Of a DNA stretch of 64,000 bases, positions 10,904-20,529 are shown one piece after another. The position numbers were made by a program, and so were the translations under genes. How positions within the stretch are numbered: position 1 is the first letter of the stretch; each line of letters begins with the position of its first letter. The notes below the pieces were generated by a model. The model was not told the DNA's origin, ran no database searches, and worked only from the letters and a program-made list of their open reading frames with translations. The stretch comes from Gaetbulibacter saemankumensis DSM 17032 (lineage in GTDB: Bacteria; Bacteroidota; Bacteroidia; Flavobacteriales; Flavobacteriaceae), in the NCBI RefSeq assembly GCF_000425645.1, contig NZ_KE384430.1:1041492-1105491 (forward strand). Direction: 5' to 3'.

Positions 10904-11311
10904 ATGGGAAGTCGTAAAAAACAAATGGCAGACGCTATTAAGGAAGGAAAGAAGCAAGTTGCTTTTGCTAAACTTAATAATTGTCCTACATCACCAAGAA
11001 AAATGCGTTTAGTAGCCGATTTAGTAAGAGGTGAAAAAGTAGAAAAAGCACTTAATATCTTAAAATTTAGCCAAAAAGAAGCTTCTAACCGTTTAGAGAA
11101 ATTGTTATTGTCTGCAATTGCAAACTGGCAAGCTAAAAACGAAGAAGCAAGCTTAGAAGATGCTGAATTATTTGTAAAGGAGATTAGAGTTGATGGCGGA
11201 TCAATGTTAAAAAGGTTGCGTCCAGCACCTCAAGGTCGTGCACACAGAATTAGAAAACGTTCTAACCACGTAACAATCGTTGTTGGAGCTAACAATAACA
11301 CACAAAGCTAA
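10904..11311 (+). CDS. rplV: 50S ribosomal protein L22
   Basis: 135 residues. The core [19 protein letters not shown] and the beta-hairpin [19 protein letters not shown], which lines the exit tunnel near the macrolide site, are intact. The N-terminus has about 20 residues more ([20 protein letters not shown]) than the short E. coli form. Confidence 0.98.
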   Translation: MGSRKKQMADAIKEGKKQVAFAKLNNCPTSPRKMRLVADLVRGEKVEKALNILKFSQKEASNRLEKLLLSAIANWQAKNEEASLEDAELFVKEIRVDGGSMLKRLRPAPQGRAHRIRKRSNHVTIVVGANNNTQS

Positions 11312-11321
11312 GATAGATAGT

Positions 11322-12041
11322 ATGGGACAAAAAACAAATCCAATCGGAAATCGCTTAGGTATTATCAGAGGATGGGAGTCTAACTGGTACGGAGGTAATG
11401 ATTATGGAGATAAGCTTGCCGAAGACGATAAAATTAGAAAATACGTACACGTACGTTTATCTAAAGCTAGTGTAAGTAGAGTAATCATCGAAAGAACTTT
11501 AAAACTTGTAACCGTTACTATCACTACGGCTCGTCCAGGTATCATTATTGGTAAAGGCGGTCAAGAGGTAGACAAGTTAAAAGAAGAGCTTAAGAAAATT
11601 ACTGGAAAAGAAGTTCAGATTAACATCTTTGAAATTAAAAGACCTGAACTTGATGCGTTTTTAGTAGCATCTAGTATTGCTCGTCAAATTGAAAATCGTA
11701 TTTCTTACAGACGTGCAATAAAAATGGCTATAGCTGCTACCATGCGTATGAACGCTGAAGGAATTAAAATCCAGATTAGTGGTCGTTTAAACGGAGCGGA
11801 AATGGCACGTTCAGAACACTACAAAGAAGGACGTATTCCTTTATCAACTTTTAGAGCCGATATTGACTATGCTTTAGTTGAAGCACACACTACTTACGGT
11901 AGATTAGGTGTTAAAGTATGGATCATGAAAGGTGAAGTATATGGTAAAAGAGAGCTTTCTCCACTTGTAGGATTATCTAAGAAGCAAGGTGGAAAAGGTG
12001 GAGCAGGACGTGGTACAAAAGCACCTCGTCGTAGAAAGTAA
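11322..12041 (+). CDS. rpsC: 30S ribosomal protein S3
   Basis: 239 residues from the ATG at 11322 ([18 protein letters not shown]). A longer frame opens inside rplV at 11280, but MGQK is the family start and lies 10 nt past the rplV stop. A type-II KH domain holds [15 protein letters not shown]3 lines the mRNA entry channel and has helicase activity with S4 and S5. Confidence 0.98.
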   Translation: MGQKTNPIGNRLGIIRGWESNWYGGNDYGDKLAEDDKIRKYVHVRLSKASVSRVIIERTLKLVTVTITTARPGIIIGKGGQEVDKLKEELKKITGKEVQINIFEIKRPELDAFLVASSIARQIENRISYRRAIKMAIAATMRMNAEGIKIQISGRLNGAEMARSEHYKEGRIPLSTFRADIDYALVEAHTTYGRLGVKVWIMKGEVYGKRELSPLVGLSKKQGGKGGAGRGTKAPRRRK

Positions 12042-12062
12042 TTTTTTATAAAGTAAAGAAAA

Positions 12063-12482
12063 ATGTTACAGCCTAAAAGAACAAAATTTCGTAAGCAACA
12101 AAAAGGACGTATGAAAGGTCTGTCTCAAAGAGGACACCAACTTTCAAACGGAACTTTTGGAATAAAAGCATTAGACTCTCAGTTTATAACTGCTCGTCAA
12201 ATTGAAGCAGCTCGTATTGCCGCGACTCGTTACATGAAAAGAGAAGGTCAACTTTGGATTAAAATATTTCCAGACAAGCCTATCACTAAGAAACCTCTTG
12301 AAGTACGTATGGGTAAAGGTAAAGGTGCCGTTGAGTATTGGGTAGCGGTTGTAAAACCAGGAAGAGTGCTTTTCGAACTAGGTGGTGTGCCATTAGACGT
12401 AGCTAAAGAAGCATTACGTTTAGCAGCACAAAAGCTACCAGTAAAAACTAAGTTTATCATTGCTCGCGATTACGAAGCATAA
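12063..12482 (+). CDS. rplP: 50S ribosomal protein L16
   Basis: 139 residues, [19 protein letters not shown], with [17 protein letters not shown] and [19 protein letters not shown]16 shapes the A-site side of the 50S subunit and is added late in assembly. It ends 13 nt before rpmC. Confidence 0.99.
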   Translation: MLQPKRTKFRKQQKGRMKGLSQRGHQLSNGTFGIKALDSQFITARQIEAARIAATRYMKREGQLWIKIFPDKPITKKPLEVRMGKGKGAVEYWVAVVKPGRVLFELGGVPLDVAKEALRLAAQKLPVKTKFIIARDYEA

Positions 12483-12495
12483 TTTATTTGATATT

Positions 12496-12687
12496 ATGAA
12501 ACAATCAGAAATTAAAGAATTATCAGTAGCCGAGTTACAAGAGAAACTTGGTGAAACAAAAAAGAGTTATTCTGACCTAAAATTAGCTCATGCAATATCT
12601 CCTTTAGAGAATCCAATTCAATTACGTACAATAAGACGTGCCGTAGCAAGAATTGCGACCGAATTAACTAAAAGAGAATTACAATAA
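12496..12687 (+). CDS. rpmC: 50S ribosomal protein L29
   Basis: 63 residues, two-helix L29 fold (MKQSEIKELSVAELQEKLG ... SPLENPIQLRTIRRAVARI). A longer frame begins at 12460 inside rplP; the ATG at 12496 gives the family start and a non-overlapping gene. L29 lies by the tunnel exit next to L23. Confidence 0.97.
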   Translation: MKQSEIKELSVAELQEKLGETKKSYSDLKLAHAISPLENPIQLRTIRRAVARIATELTKRELQ

Positions 12688-12699
12688 TTCTGCTAAAAG

Positions 12700-12957
12700 A
12701 TGGAAACAAGAAATTTAAGAAAAGAACGTATAGGAGTTGTTACAAGTAACAAAATGCAGAAATCTATTGTAGTTTCTGAGGTTAAAAAAGTAAAACACCC
12801 TATGTATGGTAAGTTCGTGTTAAAAACAAAAAAATATGTTGCACACGACGAAACAAACGATTGTAACGTTGGAGATACTGTAAAGATCATGGAGACAAGA
12901 CCTTTAAGTAAATCTAAATGTTGGAGATTAGTTGAAATCATAGAAAGAGCTAAATAA
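12700..12957 (+). CDS. rpsQ: 30S ribosomal protein S17
   Basis: 85 residues with an OB fold: [20 protein letters not shown], then [19 protein letters not shown] and [20 protein letters not shown]17 binds early at the 5' domain of 16S rRNA. Twelve nt after rpmC and two before rplN. Confidence 0.99.
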   Translation: METRNLRKERIGVVTSNKMQKSIVVSEVKKVKHPMYGKFVLKTKKYVAHDETNDCNVGDTVKIMETRPLSKSKCWRLVEIIERAK

Positions 12958-12959
12958 TT

Positions 12960-13328
12960 ATGGTACAGCAAGAATCAAGATTAAAGGTAGCAGACAACAC
13001 TGGAGCAAAAGAAGTATTAACAATACGTGTTCTAGGTGGTACTAAAAGAAGATATGCATCTGTAGGAGACAAAATAGTTGTTTCTGTAAAAGACGCAACA
13101 CCTAATGGAAACATTAAAAAAGGTGCTGTTTCTACTGCAGTTGTAGTTCGTACTGTAAAGGAAGTAAGAAGACCAGATGGATCTTATATTAGATTCGATG
13201 ATAATGCTTGTGTACTTTTAAACCCTGCTGGGGAAATGAGAGGTACACGTGTATTTGGTCCTGTTGCTAGAGAACTTCGTGATAAACAATTCATGAAGAT
13301 TGTATCATTAGCACCAGAGGTGCTTTAA
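12960..13328 (+). CDS. rplN: 50S ribosomal protein L14
   Basis: 122 residues, the canonical length. [40 protein letters not shown] and [20 protein letters not shown] are typical. L14 forms intersubunit bridges and is the docking site of RsfS, which is also encoded in this window (36941-37312). Confidence 0.99.
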   Translation: MVQQESRLKVADNTGAKEVLTIRVLGGTKRRYASVGDKIVVSVKDATPNGNIKKGAVSTAVVVRTVKEVRRPDGSYIRFDDNACVLLNPAGEMRGTRVFGPVARELRDKQFMKIVSLAPEVL

Positions 13329-13342
13329 TACATTAACGTAAG

Positions 13343-13654
13343 ATGACAAAGCTTAAAATAAAAACTGGAGATACCGTAAAAGTAATTGCTGGCGATCACA
13401 AAGGATCTGAAGGTAAAGTACAAAAGGTATTAATAGACAAGAACAAAGCGATTGTTGAGGGTATTAACTTGGTTAAGAAACACACGAAGCCAAGTGCACA
13501 AAACCCACAAGGAGGAATCGTAGAAAAAGAAGCTCCTATTCATATATCTAACTTATCATTGTTAACTTCTAAAGGAGAAACAACAAGAGTAGGATATAAA
13601 GTAGAGGGTGATAAGAAAGTAAGATTTTCAACAAAATCTAATGAAGTAATATAG
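13343..13654 (+). CDS. rplX: 50S ribosomal protein L24
   Basis: 103 residues. The KOW motif is [22 protein letters not shown] near the N-terminus, followed by [22 protein letters not shown]24 starts 50S assembly and sits near the tunnel exit. Confidence 0.98.
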   Translation: MTKLKIKTGDTVKVIAGDHKGSEGKVQKVLIDKNKAIVEGINLVKKHTKPSAQNPQGGIVEKEAPIHISNLSLLTSKGETTRVGYKVEGDKKVRFSTKSNEVI

Positions 13655-13656
13655 TT

Positions 13657-14208
13657 ATGGCATATTCACCTAGACTTAAAGAAGAGTATAAAAGCAGAGT
13701 AATTGCAGCTCTTACAGACGAATTTGGATATAATAATGTAATGCAAGTTCCTAAACTGGAAAAGATAGTAATATCTAAAGGTGTGGGAGCTGCAGTTGCA
13801 GACAAAAAGTTAATTGACTACGCTGTAGAAGAATTAACTACTATATCTGGACAAAAAGCTATAGCAACAATTTCTAAGAAAGACGTTGCATCTTTTAAAT
13901 TACGTAAAGGCATGCCAATTGGAGCAAAAGTTACTTTACGTGGAGAAAGAATGTATGAATTTTTAGATCGTTTGGTTACTTCGGCCTTACCACGTGTAAG
14001 AGATTTTAACGGAATTAAAGCGACTGGATTCGACGGAAGAGGTAATTACAACTTAGGTATTACTGAACAAATTATTTTTCCAGAGATAAATATTGATAAA
14101 GTTAATAAAATCTCAGGTATGGATATTACATTTGTAACTTCTGCTGATACAGATAAAGAAGCAAAATCATTATTAACCGAATTAGGATTACCTTTTAAAA
14201 AGAACTAA
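13657..14208 (+). CDS. rplE: 50S ribosomal protein L5
   Basis: 183 residues: [58 protein letters not shown]-type core, and [21 protein letters not shown]5 binds 5S rRNA in the central protuberance and contacts P-site tRNA. Two nt after rplX. Confidence 0.98.
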   Translation: MAYSPRLKEEYKSRVIAALTDEFGYNNVMQVPKLEKIVISKGVGAAVADKKLIDYAVEELTTISGQKAIATISKKDVASFKLRKGMPIGAKVTLRGERMYEFLDRLVTSALPRVRDFNGIKATGFDGRGNYNLGITEQIIFPEINIDKVNKISGMDITFVTSADTDKEAKSLLTELGLPFKKN

Positions 14209-14211
14209 GTT

Positions 14212-14481
14212 ATGGCTAAAGAATCAATGAAAGCCCGCGAGGTAAAAAGAGCAAAAACAGTAGCAAAGTACGCCGCTAAACGTAAAGCTTTAAAAGAAGC
14301 TGGCGATTATGAAGCGTTACAAAAGTTACCAAAAAATGCATCTCCAGTTCGTCAACATAATAGATGTAAATTAACAGGAAGACCTAGAGGATACATGAGA
14401 ACTTTTGGAATTTCTCGTGTAACTTTTAGAGAAATGGCCAATCAAGGTCTTATTCCTGGAGTAACAAAAGCAAGTTGGTAA
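14212..14481 (+). CDS. rpsN: 30S ribosomal protein S14 (zinc-independent, long type)
   Basis: 89 residues with no CxxC pairs; only one Cys ([15 protein letters not shown]). It is therefore the zinc-free long form. S14 is in the 30S head. A 68-nt gap follows before rpsH. Confidence 0.98.
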   Translation: MAKESMKAREVKRAKTVAKYAAKRKALKEAGDYEALQKLPKNASPVRQHNRCKLTGRPRGYMRTFGISRVTFREMANQGLIPGVTKASW

Positions 14482-14549
14482 TATTATTTTTATAATCAGA
14501 TTTAAGGTTCGGCCCAACCCGAAAACCAAAATCACAAAATCAATTCATT
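14482..14549 (+). promoter_or_regulatory. 68-nt spacer with an imperfect hairpin before rpsH
   Basis: The spacer includes GGTTCGG (14507-14513) and CCCGAAAACC shortly after it, which can form a short stem with two bulged A. No TAnnTTTG element is seen. It may be a weak regulatory or processing structure; S8 is a known translational regulator in other bacteria, but no S8 site is recognisable here. Confidence 0.25.
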
Positions 14550-14948
14550 ATGTACACAGATCCAATAGCGGATTTTTTGACAAGAATTAGAAACGCAGTG
14601 CGTGCTAACCACAGAGTGGTAGAAATCCCTGCTTCTAATTTAAAGAAAGACATCACTAAAATATTATTCGAACAAGGATATATTTTAAGTTACAAGTTCG
14701 ACGATTCTTCAGTACAAGGAACTATTAAAATAGCTCTTAAGTACAACAAAGAAACAAAAGAGCCTGTAATTAAAAAGATTGAAAGAATAAGTAAACCAGG
14801 TTTACGTAAGTACGCAAGTTCTAAAGATTTACCGAGAGTTCTTAATGGTCTTGGTGTTGCCATCGTTTCTACTTCTCACGGAGTAATGACAGGTAAACAA
14901 GCCAAAAGAGAGAATGTTGGTGGAGAAGTATTGTGTTACGTTTACTAA
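14550..14948 (+). CDS. rpsH: 30S ribosomal protein S8
   Basis: 132 residues: MYTDPIADFLTRIRNAVRAN, ISKPGLRKYASSKDLPRVLNG, and the C-terminal rRNA-binding STSHGVMTGKQAKRENVGGE. S8 binds helix 21 of 16S rRNA. Confidence 0.99.
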   Translation: MYTDPIADFLTRIRNAVRANHRVVEIPASNLKKDITKILFEQGYILSYKFDDSSVQGTIKIALKYNKETKEPVIKKIERISKPGLRKYASSKDLPRVLNGLGVAIVSTSHGVMTGKQAKRENVGGEVLCYVY

Positions 14949-14959
14949 AAATATAAGAT

Positions 14960-15502
14960 ATGTCAAGAATAGGTAATAACCCAGTAGTAATTCCAAATGG
15001 AGTTACAGTTGATGTAAAAGACGGCGTAATTACGGTAAAAGGGAAATTAGGAGAATTAACTCAAAATTTCGATACTGTAGATATTAAAGTTGAAGATTCA
15101 AATGTTTTAGTAACACGTTCTTCTGATTCTAAAGATCAAAAAGCAAAACATGGTCTATACAGATCATTAATAAATAATATGATCAAAGGTGTGTCTGAAG
15201 GATGGACCAAACAGTTAGAATTAGTTGGTGTAGGATATAGAGCTAGTAACCAAGGTAACAAATTGGAACTGGCATTAGGTTTTTCTCACGGTATTGTTAT
15301 GGATTTAGCTCCAGAAGTTAAAGTTGAAACAATCTCTGAAAAAGGTAAAAATCCAATAATTAAATTAACATCTCACGACAAACAACTTGTAGGTCAAGTA
15401 GCTGCGAAAATCCGTGGTTTCAGAAAACCAGAACCTTACAAAGGAAAAGGAATCAAGTTTGTTGGTGAAATATTAAGAAGAAAAGCAGGTAAATCAGCTT
15501 AA
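14960..15502 (+). CDS. rplF: 50S ribosomal protein L6
   Basis: 180 residues, two repeated L6 domains. MSRIGNNPVVIPNGVTVDV opens it, GVGYRASNQGNKLELALGFS marks the middle, and RKPEPYKGKGIKFVGEILRRKAGKSA is the family C-terminal signature. L6 stabilises the factor-binding region. Confidence 0.99.
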   Translation: MSRIGNNPVVIPNGVTVDVKDGVITVKGKLGELTQNFDTVDIKVEDSNVLVTRSSDSKDQKAKHGLYRSLINNMIKGVSEGWTKQLELVGVGYRASNQGNKLELALGFSHGIVMDLAPEVKVETISEKGKNPIIKLTSHDKQLVGQVAAKIRGFRKPEPYKGKGIKFVGEILRRKAGKSA

Positions 15503-15512
15503 TAATTAAGTT

Positions 15513-15869
15513 ATGGCATTGACAAAAGAACAAAGAAGATTAAGAATTAAAAACAGAATACGTAAAGTAGTTTCTGGTACAGAAGCAAGACCTCGTTTAA
15601 CTGTTTTTAGAAGTAATAAAGAAATTTATGCTCAGATTGTAGATGACGTAACTGGTAAGACTATCAGTGCTGCATCTTCAAGAGATAAAGATATTGATTC
15701 TGCAAAGGTAACTAAAGTAGAAGCGGCTAATTTAGTAGGTAAATCAATTGCTGAAAAAGCTAAGGCTGCAGGTATAGAAACTATCACTTTCGATAGAGGT
15801 GGTTACTTATACCATGGTAGAGTAAAATCATTGGCTGAAGGAGCTAGAGAAGCAGGACTTAAATTCTAA
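15513..15869 (+). CDS. rplR: 50S ribosomal protein L18
   Basis: 118 residues. [21 protein letters not shown] and the ending [26 protein letters not shown] are typical. It binds 5S rRNA together with L5. Six nt before rpsE. Confidence 0.98.
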   Translation: MALTKEQRRLRIKNRIRKVVSGTEARPRLTVFRSNKEIYAQIVDDVTGKTISAASSRDKDIDSAKVTKVEAANLVGKSIAEKAKAAGIETITFDRGGYLYHGRVKSLAEGAREAGLKF

Positions 15870-15875
15870 GAAATT

Positions 15876-16400
15876 ATGTATCGTAAATACAAAAGCGCAG
15901 AGTTAGTAAAACCAGGTGGATTAGATCTTAAAGATCGTTTAGTTGGTGTACAAAGAGTTACTAAAGTAACCAAAGGTGGTAGAGCATTTGGTTTTTCAGC
16001 AATCGTAGTAGTTGGTGATGAAGCCGGTGTTGTAGGACAAGGGTTAGGAAAGTCTAAAGACGTAGCTAGTGCAATCGCAAAAGCTGTAGAAGACGCTAAG
16101 AAAAACCTTGTTAGAATTCCTATTAGAAAAGGAACTTTACCACATGAGCAAAAAGGGAAATATGGTGGAGCTAGAGTAAACATCATACCAGCAGCTCCTG
16201 GTACAGGAGTAATTGCCGGTGGTGCTGTGAGAACAGTATTAGAGGCAGTTGGTGTGCATGATGTATTATCAAAATCTCAAGGATCATCAAACCCTCATAA
16301 TGTAGTAAAAGCAACGTTTGATGCTTTATTACAGTTAAGAGATGCAAATGCAATCGCTAGAGATAGAGGTATTTCACTTGAGAAAGTTTTTAACGCTTAA
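15876..16400 (+). CDS. rpsE: 30S ribosomal protein S5
   Basis: 174 residues. The S5 double-stranded RNA-binding-like domain is [24 protein letters not shown], and the C-terminal domain has [22 protein letters not shown]5 works in decoding accuracy and mRNA unwinding. Confidence 0.98.
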   Translation: MYRKYKSAELVKPGGLDLKDRLVGVQRVTKVTKGGRAFGFSAIVVVGDEAGVVGQGLGKSKDVASAIAKAVEDAKKNLVRIPIRKGTLPHEQKGKYGGARVNIIPAAPGTGVIAGGAVRTVLEAVGVHDVLSKSQGSSNPHNVVKATFDALLQLRDANAIARDRGISLEKVFNA

Positions 16401-16411
16401 TATAGACAGAG

Positions 16412-16594
16412 ATGGCAAAGATTAAAGTAAAAAAAGTTAAAAGCGCAATCAATCGTACATTAAGACAAAAAAGAATCTTAGAATCTTTAGGTCTTAGTAA
16501 GATTGGTCAAGTTGTAGAGCACGACGCCACTCCAAGTATTCTTGGTATGGTTGCTAAAGTTTCACATTTAGTTTCTGTTGAAGAAGCAAAATAA
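16412..16594 (+). CDS. rpmD: 50S ribosomal protein L30
   Basis: 60 residues, MAKIKVKKVKSAINRTLRQK with RILESLGLSKIGQVVEHDAT. Single small alpha-beta L30 domain. Thirteen nt before rplO. Confidence 0.97.
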   Translation: MAKIKVKKVKSAINRTLRQKRILESLGLSKIGQVVEHDATPSILGMVAKVSHLVSVEEAK

Positions 16595-16607
16595 TATAAA
16601 ACTGAAA

Positions 16608-17060
16608 ATGGATTTAAGTAATTTAAAACCTGCAGAAGGTTCAGTAAAAAATCAAGGAAAAAGAGTAGGACGTGGTCAAGGATCTGGTAAAGGTGGTACT
16701 GCAACTCGTGGTCACAAAGGAGCCAAGTCGCGTTCTGGTTACTCTAAGAAAATAGGATTTGAAGGTGGTCAAATGCCAATTCAAAGACGTGTTCCTAAGT
16801 TTGGTTTTACTAATATTAATCGTGTAGAATATCAAGGTGTAAACTTAGATGTTTTACAGCAATTAGTAGAAAACAAAAAAGTAGCTGATACAGTTGATTT
16901 TGATACACTATTAGCCAACGGATTAGTTGGTAAAAACGACCTAGTAAAAATCTTAGGACGTGGTGAATTAAAAGCGAAATTAAAAGTATCTGCACATAAA
17001 TTTACTGCTTCAGCAAAAGCTGCTATCGAAGCTGCTGGTGGAGAAGCTGTAACATTATAA
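16608..17060 (+). CDS. rplO: 50S ribosomal protein L15
   Basis: 150 residues from the ATG at 16608 (MDLSNLKPAEGSVKNQGKR). A longer frame starts at 16578 inside rpmD, but MDLSNLKPA is the flavobacterial family start. The Gly/Arg-rich N-terminal GRGQGSGKGGTATRGHKGAKSR and GFEGGQMPIQRRVPKFGF are hallmarks. L15 is a late-assembly 50S protein. Confidence 0.98.
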   Translation: MDLSNLKPAEGSVKNQGKRVGRGQGSGKGGTATRGHKGAKSRSGYSKKIGFEGGQMPIQRRVPKFGFTNINRVEYQGVNLDVLQQLVENKKVADTVDFDTLLANGLVGKNDLVKILGRGELKAKLKVSAHKFTASAKAAIEAAGGEAVTL

Positions 17061-17075
17061 GACCTTATTATAAGT

Positions 17076-18422
17076 ATGAAGTTTATAGAATCGTTAAAGA
17101 ATGTTTGGAAAATAGAAGAACTAAGAAACAGAATCTCAGTAACCTTGGGACTGTTGTTAGTTTATCGTTTTGGTGCTCAAGTTGTATTACCTGGTATTGA
17201 TGCCTCTCAATTAAGTGGTTTAGCCGATAGTACAGACGGAGGTTTATTAGGATTACTAAATGCCTTCACAGGAGGTGCCTTTGCTAACGCATCGGTATTT
17301 GCTCTGGGTATCATGCCTTACATTTCTGCTTCTATTGTAGTGCAATTAATGGGAATTGCTATTCCTTATTTGCAAAAACTACAAAAGGAAGGTGCTAGTG
17401 GGCAAAAGAAAATTAATCAAATTACAAGATGGTTAACTATTGCAATATGTTTATTGCAAGCACCAGGGTATTTGGCTAGTTTACCTGCATTAGGAATTCC
17501 TACAAGCGCGTTTTTATTAGGAACAGGATTCTTGTTCTATTTTTCATCTGTTACAATCTTAATCACGGGGTGTATATTCGCTATGTGGTTAGGGGAAAAA
17601 ATTACCGATAAAGGTATTGGTAATGGTATTTCACTATTAATTATGGTGGGTATCATTGCTCGTCTTCCAGCATCATTTTTACAAAATGCGGCAACTAGAT
17701 TAGAAGGAAACAATGTGATGTTAATTCTTTTCGAAATCGTATTATGGTTCGCTATCATCTTAGCATCGATTATGTTAGTAATGGGTGTTCGTAAGATTGC
17801 TGTTCAGTATGCTAGACGTACTGCTTCTGGTGGTTACGAAAAAAGTGCAGCAGCTGGTTCTAGACAATATATTCCTTTAAAGCTTAATGCTTCAGGAGTA
17901 ATGCCAATAATATTTGCACAGGCTATTATGTTTGTTCCTAGTTTAATTGGTGGATCATCTTTCTTAAAAGAGACATCTGCCGGAGCTTGGATGCAAACAA
18001 ACTTTGCCGATATATTTGGTTTCTGGTACAACTTAGTATTTGCCCTGTTAATTATTGTGTTTACATATTTTTATACGGCAATTACAGTACCTACTAATAA
18101 AATGGCAGACGATTTAAAACGTAGTGGTGGTTTTATTCCTGGCATTCGCCCAGGTTCTGAAACTTCTGAATATCTAGATAAAATAATGTCTCAAATAACC
18201 TTACCAGGTTCTATCTTTTTAGCGCTTATTGCTGTGTTCCCAGCATTTATAGTTAAGCTTATGGGTGTACAACAAGGATGGGCATTGTTTTTCGGGGGTA
18301 CTTCATTAATAATATTAGTTGGGGTAGCTATAGATACTATGCAACAAGTAAACTCTTACTTGTTAAATAGACACTATGATGGCTTGATGAAAACTGGTAA
18401 AAATAGAAAAGCAGTAGCTTAA
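17076..18422 (+). CDS. secY: Protein translocase subunit SecY
   Basis: 448 residues with about ten membrane helices. Features include the plug-region segment after TM1, [15 protein letters not shown] in TM2, [14 protein letters not shown], and the cytoplasmic loop [31 protein letters not shown] type region. The loop [20 protein letters not shown] near the C-terminus contacts SecA and the ribosome. SecY is the channel of the Sec translocon. It lies in its usual place between rplO and infA. Confidence 0.98.
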   Translation: MKFIESLKNVWKIEELRNRISVTLGLLLVYRFGAQVVLPGIDASQLSGLADSTDGGLLGLLNAFTGGAFANASVFALGIMPYISASIVVQLMGIAIPYLQKLQKEGASGQKKINQITRWLTIAICLLQAPGYLASLPALGIPTSAFLLGTGFLFYFSSVTILITGCIFAMWLGEKITDKGIGNGISLLIMVGIIARLPASFLQNAATRLEGNNVMLILFEIVLWFAIILASIMLVMGVRKIAVQYARRTASGGYEKSAAAGSRQYIPLKLNASGVMPIIFAQAIMFVPSLIGGSSFLKETSAGAWMQTNFADIFGFWYNLVFALLIIVFTYFYTAITVPTNKMADDLKRSGGFIPGIRPGSETSEYLDKIMSQITLPGSIFLALIAVFPAFIVKLMGVQQGWALFFGGTSLIILVGVAIDTMQQVNSYLLNRHYDGLMKTGKNRKAVA

Positions 18423-18432
18423 TTATTATACT

Positions 18433-18648
18433 ATGGCAAAACAGGCAGCAATAGAACAAGATGGGACAATCATTGAAGCATTATCGAATGCTATGTTCCG
18501 TGTTGAATTAGAAAATGGTCATATTGTGACTGCACATATCTCTGGTAAGATGCGTATGCATTATATTAAGTTATTACCTGGAGATAAAGTAAAATTAGAA
18601 ATGAGCCCGTACGATTTGACAAAGGCTCGAATAACTTATAGATACTAA
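18433..18648 (+). CDS. infA: Translation initiation factor IF-1
   Basis: 71 residues, an S1-type OB fold: [40 protein letters not shown] and ELSPYDL-like [18 protein letters not shown]-1 occupies the A site during initiation. Ten nt after secY. Confidence 0.99.
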   Translation: MAKQAAIEQDGTIIEALSNAMFRVELENGHIVTAHISGKMRMHYIKLLPGDKVKLEMSPYDLTKARITYRY

Positions 18649-18658
18649 TACGAATACG

Positions 18659-18775
18659 ATGAAAGTTAGAGCATCCGTTAAAAAAAGAAGTGCCGATTGT
18701 AAAATCGTGCGTAGAAAAGGTAGACTTTACGTGATAAACAAAAAGAATCCTAGATTTAAACAAAGACAAGGGTAA
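18659..18775 (+). CDS. rpmJ: 50S ribosomal protein L36 (mostly lacking the zinc ligands)
   Basis: ATG at 18659 to TAA at 18773-18775 gives 38 residues ([20 protein letters not shown]...PRFKQRQG). Canonical zinc-binding L36 uses Cys11, Cys14, Cys27 and a His near residue 32. Here only Cys14 remains; positions 11 and 27 are Ser and Asn, and the His is replaced. It is therefore a zinc-free type. It sits between infA and rpsM, its usual position. Confidence 0.96.
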   Translation: MKVRASVKKRSADCKIVRRKGRLYVINKKNPRFKQRQG

Positions 18776-18777
18776 TT

Positions 18778-19152
18778 ATGGCAAGAATTGCAGGTGTAGA
18801 CATACCAAAAAACAAAAGAGGAGTTATCTCTTTAACTTATATCTATGGAATAGGTAGAAGTAGAGCAAAAGAAATATTAGCACAAGCTGGTGTTGACGAA
18901 AGTATTAAAGTTCAAGATTGGAACGACGACCAAATTAGTGGTATTCGTGAAGCTGTAGGATCTTTTACTATCGAAGGTGAATTACGTTCTGAAACTCAAT
19001 TAAACATTAAACGTTTAATGGATATTGGATGTAACAGAGGTATTCGTCACAGAGCTGGTCTTCCATTAAGAGGACAACGCACTAAGAACAACTCTAGAAC
19101 TAGAAAAGGTAGAAGAAAGACTGTTGCTAACAAAAAGAAAGCAACTAAGTAA
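18778..19152 (+). CDS. rpsM: 30S ribosomal protein S13
   Basis: 124 residues: [60 protein letters not shown] with a basic tail. S13 forms the head bridges to the 50S subunit. First gene of the alpha-type segment, two nt after rpmJ. Confidence 0.99.
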   Translation: MARIAGVDIPKNKRGVISLTYIYGIGRSRAKEILAQAGVDESIKVQDWNDDQISGIREAVGSFTIEGELRSETQLNIKRLMDIGCNRGIRHRAGLPLRGQRTKNNSRTRKGRRKTVANKKKATK

Positions 19153-19257
19153 TAATTAAAATTTAGTATTTAGTCTTTAGGCGTTGGAAGGAATCTGTTT
19201 GAAATTTCACGGTTTAGGATTCTAGCGACTATCAACTAAAACTGAACACTAGAAATT
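19153..19257 (+). promoter_or_regulatory. 105-nt structured spacer between rpsM and rpsK
   Basis: Unusually long for this tightly packed cluster. It contains the palindrome TGAAATTTCA (19200-19209), flanked by GAATC (19191-19195) and GATTC (19218-19222), which pair to make a nested hairpin. No TAnnTTTG box is seen. It could be an RNA-level control or processing site; this is inference only. Confidence 0.3.
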
Positions 19258-19650
19258 ATGGCAAAATCAAATACAAAAAGTACAAAAAAGCGTAAAGTAA
19301 TTGTTGACTCTGTAGGAGAGGCTCACGTTACTGCTTCTTTTAACAATATCATTATTTCATTAACCAACAAAAAAGGCGATGTTATTTCTTGGTCTTCTGC
19401 TGGTAAAATGGGATTCCGAGGATCTAAGAAAAATACGCCTTACGCTGCTCAATTAGCTGCCGAAGATGCTGCTGCTGTAGCTCAAGAAGCTGGATTGAAA
19501 AAAGTAAAAGTATACGTTAAAGGTCCTGGTAATGGTAGAGAATCTGCTATCAGATCTATCCACAATGCTGGTATCGAGGTAACAGAAATTATCGATGTTA
19601 CTCCACTACCACATAATGGTTGTAGACCTCCTAAGCGTAGAAGAGTATAA
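19258..19650 (+). CDS. rpsK: 30S ribosomal protein S11
   Basis: 130 residues. [60 protein letters not shown] and the ending [18 protein letters not shown] are family signatures. S11 is a platform protein near the E site. A terminator-like hairpin follows directly. Confidence 0.99.
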   Translation: MAKSNTKSTKKRKVIVDSVGEAHVTASFNNIIISLTNKKGDVISWSSAGKMGFRGSKKNTPYAAQLAAEDAAAVAQEAGLKKVKVYVKGPGNGRESAIRSIHNAGIEVTEIIDVTPLPHNGCRPPKRRRV

Positions 19651-19664
19651 TTTACATTCAAAAT

Positions 19665-19711
19665 AAAAAAAATTAATATCAGCTTCATATACAGTTGGTA
19701 TTAATTTTTTT
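19665..19711 (+). terminator. Hairpin after rpsK overlapping the rpsD promoter
   Basis: AAAAAAATTAATATC (ending at 19680) pairs with GGTATTAATTTTTTT (19697-19711) in a 15-bp stem with one G-T pair, and the 3' arm ends in seven T. It is A/T-rich and could end transcription in both directions. Confidence 0.6.
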
Positions 19712-19724
19712 ATATGTAAATTTG
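19695..19724 (+). promoter_or_regulatory. Promoter of rpsD-rpoA-rplQ
   Basis: TTG at 19695-19697, 19-base spacer, TAAATTTG at 19717-19724. The -33 element begins just before and overlaps the 3' arm of the rpsK terminator hairpin. The resulting leader before rpsD is about 95 nt, long enough for regulatory structure. Confidence 0.6.
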
Positions 19725-19824
19725 CAAACTGAAAAAAATAAACAAGTATCAACAAGAGATTAACGATTATCGAAGGATAAGATTAAGACCTTAATTCATA
19801 ATCACTCTTAAAACAACAATTAAA

Positions 19825-20430
19825 ATGGCAAGATATACTGGTCCTAAAACTAAAATCGCTCGTAAATTCGGTGAAGCGATCTTTGGAGACGATAAGTCTT
19901 TCGAAAAAAGAAATTACCCTCCTGGGCAACACGGTAATAACAGACGTCGTGGAAAAAAATCTGAATATGCAATCCAATTAATGGAGAAGCAAAAAGCTAA
20001 ATATACTTACGGTATTTTAGAAAGACAATTTAGAGGTTTGTTTAAAAAAGCGAGAGCAGCACAAGGTATTACTGGTGAAGTACTATTACAACTTTGTGAG
20101 TCTAGATTAGATAACGTAGTTTATAGAATGGGGATAGCTCCTTCTAGAAGCGGTGCTAGACAGTTAGTTTCGCACAGACATATTACAGTGAACGGAGAGT
20201 TGGTAAACATTCCTTCTTACCAATTAAAAGCAGGTGATGTTGTTGCTGTAAGAGAAAAATCAAAATCTTTAGAAGTTATCGCTAACTCATTAGCTAACTC
20301 AAGTAATGTATACGAATGGATTACTTGGAATGACGATACTAAACAAGGAACTTACGTTTCTGTTCCTGCTAGAATTCAAATTCCAGAAAACATCAACGAG
20401 CAATTCATCGTCGAATTATATTCTAAATAA
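19825..20430 (+). CDS. rpsD: 30S ribosomal protein S4
   Basis: 201 residues. [20 protein letters not shown] start, [20 protein letters not shown], and an S4 RNA-binding domain at ~residues 92-150 ([38 protein letters not shown]). S4 nucleates 30S assembly and represses translation of its own operon in other bacteria. It has its own promoter here. Confidence 0.99.
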   Translation: MARYTGPKTKIARKFGEAIFGDDKSFEKRNYPPGQHGNNRRRGKKSEYAIQLMEKQKAKYTYGILERQFRGLFKKARAAQGITGEVLLQLCESRLDNVVYRMGIAPSRSGARQLVSHRHITVNGELVNIPSYQLKAGDVVAVREKSKSLEVIANSLANSSNVYEWITWNDDTKQGTYVSVPARIQIPENINEQFIVELYSK

Positions 20431-20529
20431 TAAATTAACAACATTGGTATTTAGCCAAAGGGTTTATTCGTACTTCTTCAAACTTATAAACCGCGCAACT
20501 AAATAACAATTAAAACGAAGAAAAACAAT
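20431..20529 (+). promoter_or_regulatory. 99-nt spacer before rpoA with a 7-bp stem
   Basis: GGTTTAT (20461-20467) can pair with ATAAACC (20486-20492) over an 18-nt loop. There is no TAnnTTTG element and no T-run, so it is more likely a processing or translational structure than a terminator or promoter. Function unknown. Confidence 0.25.

Noticed and set aside
11280-11321. 14-codon N-terminal extension of S3
   Set aside because: It lies in the end of rplV in another frame; S3 begins MGQKTNP.
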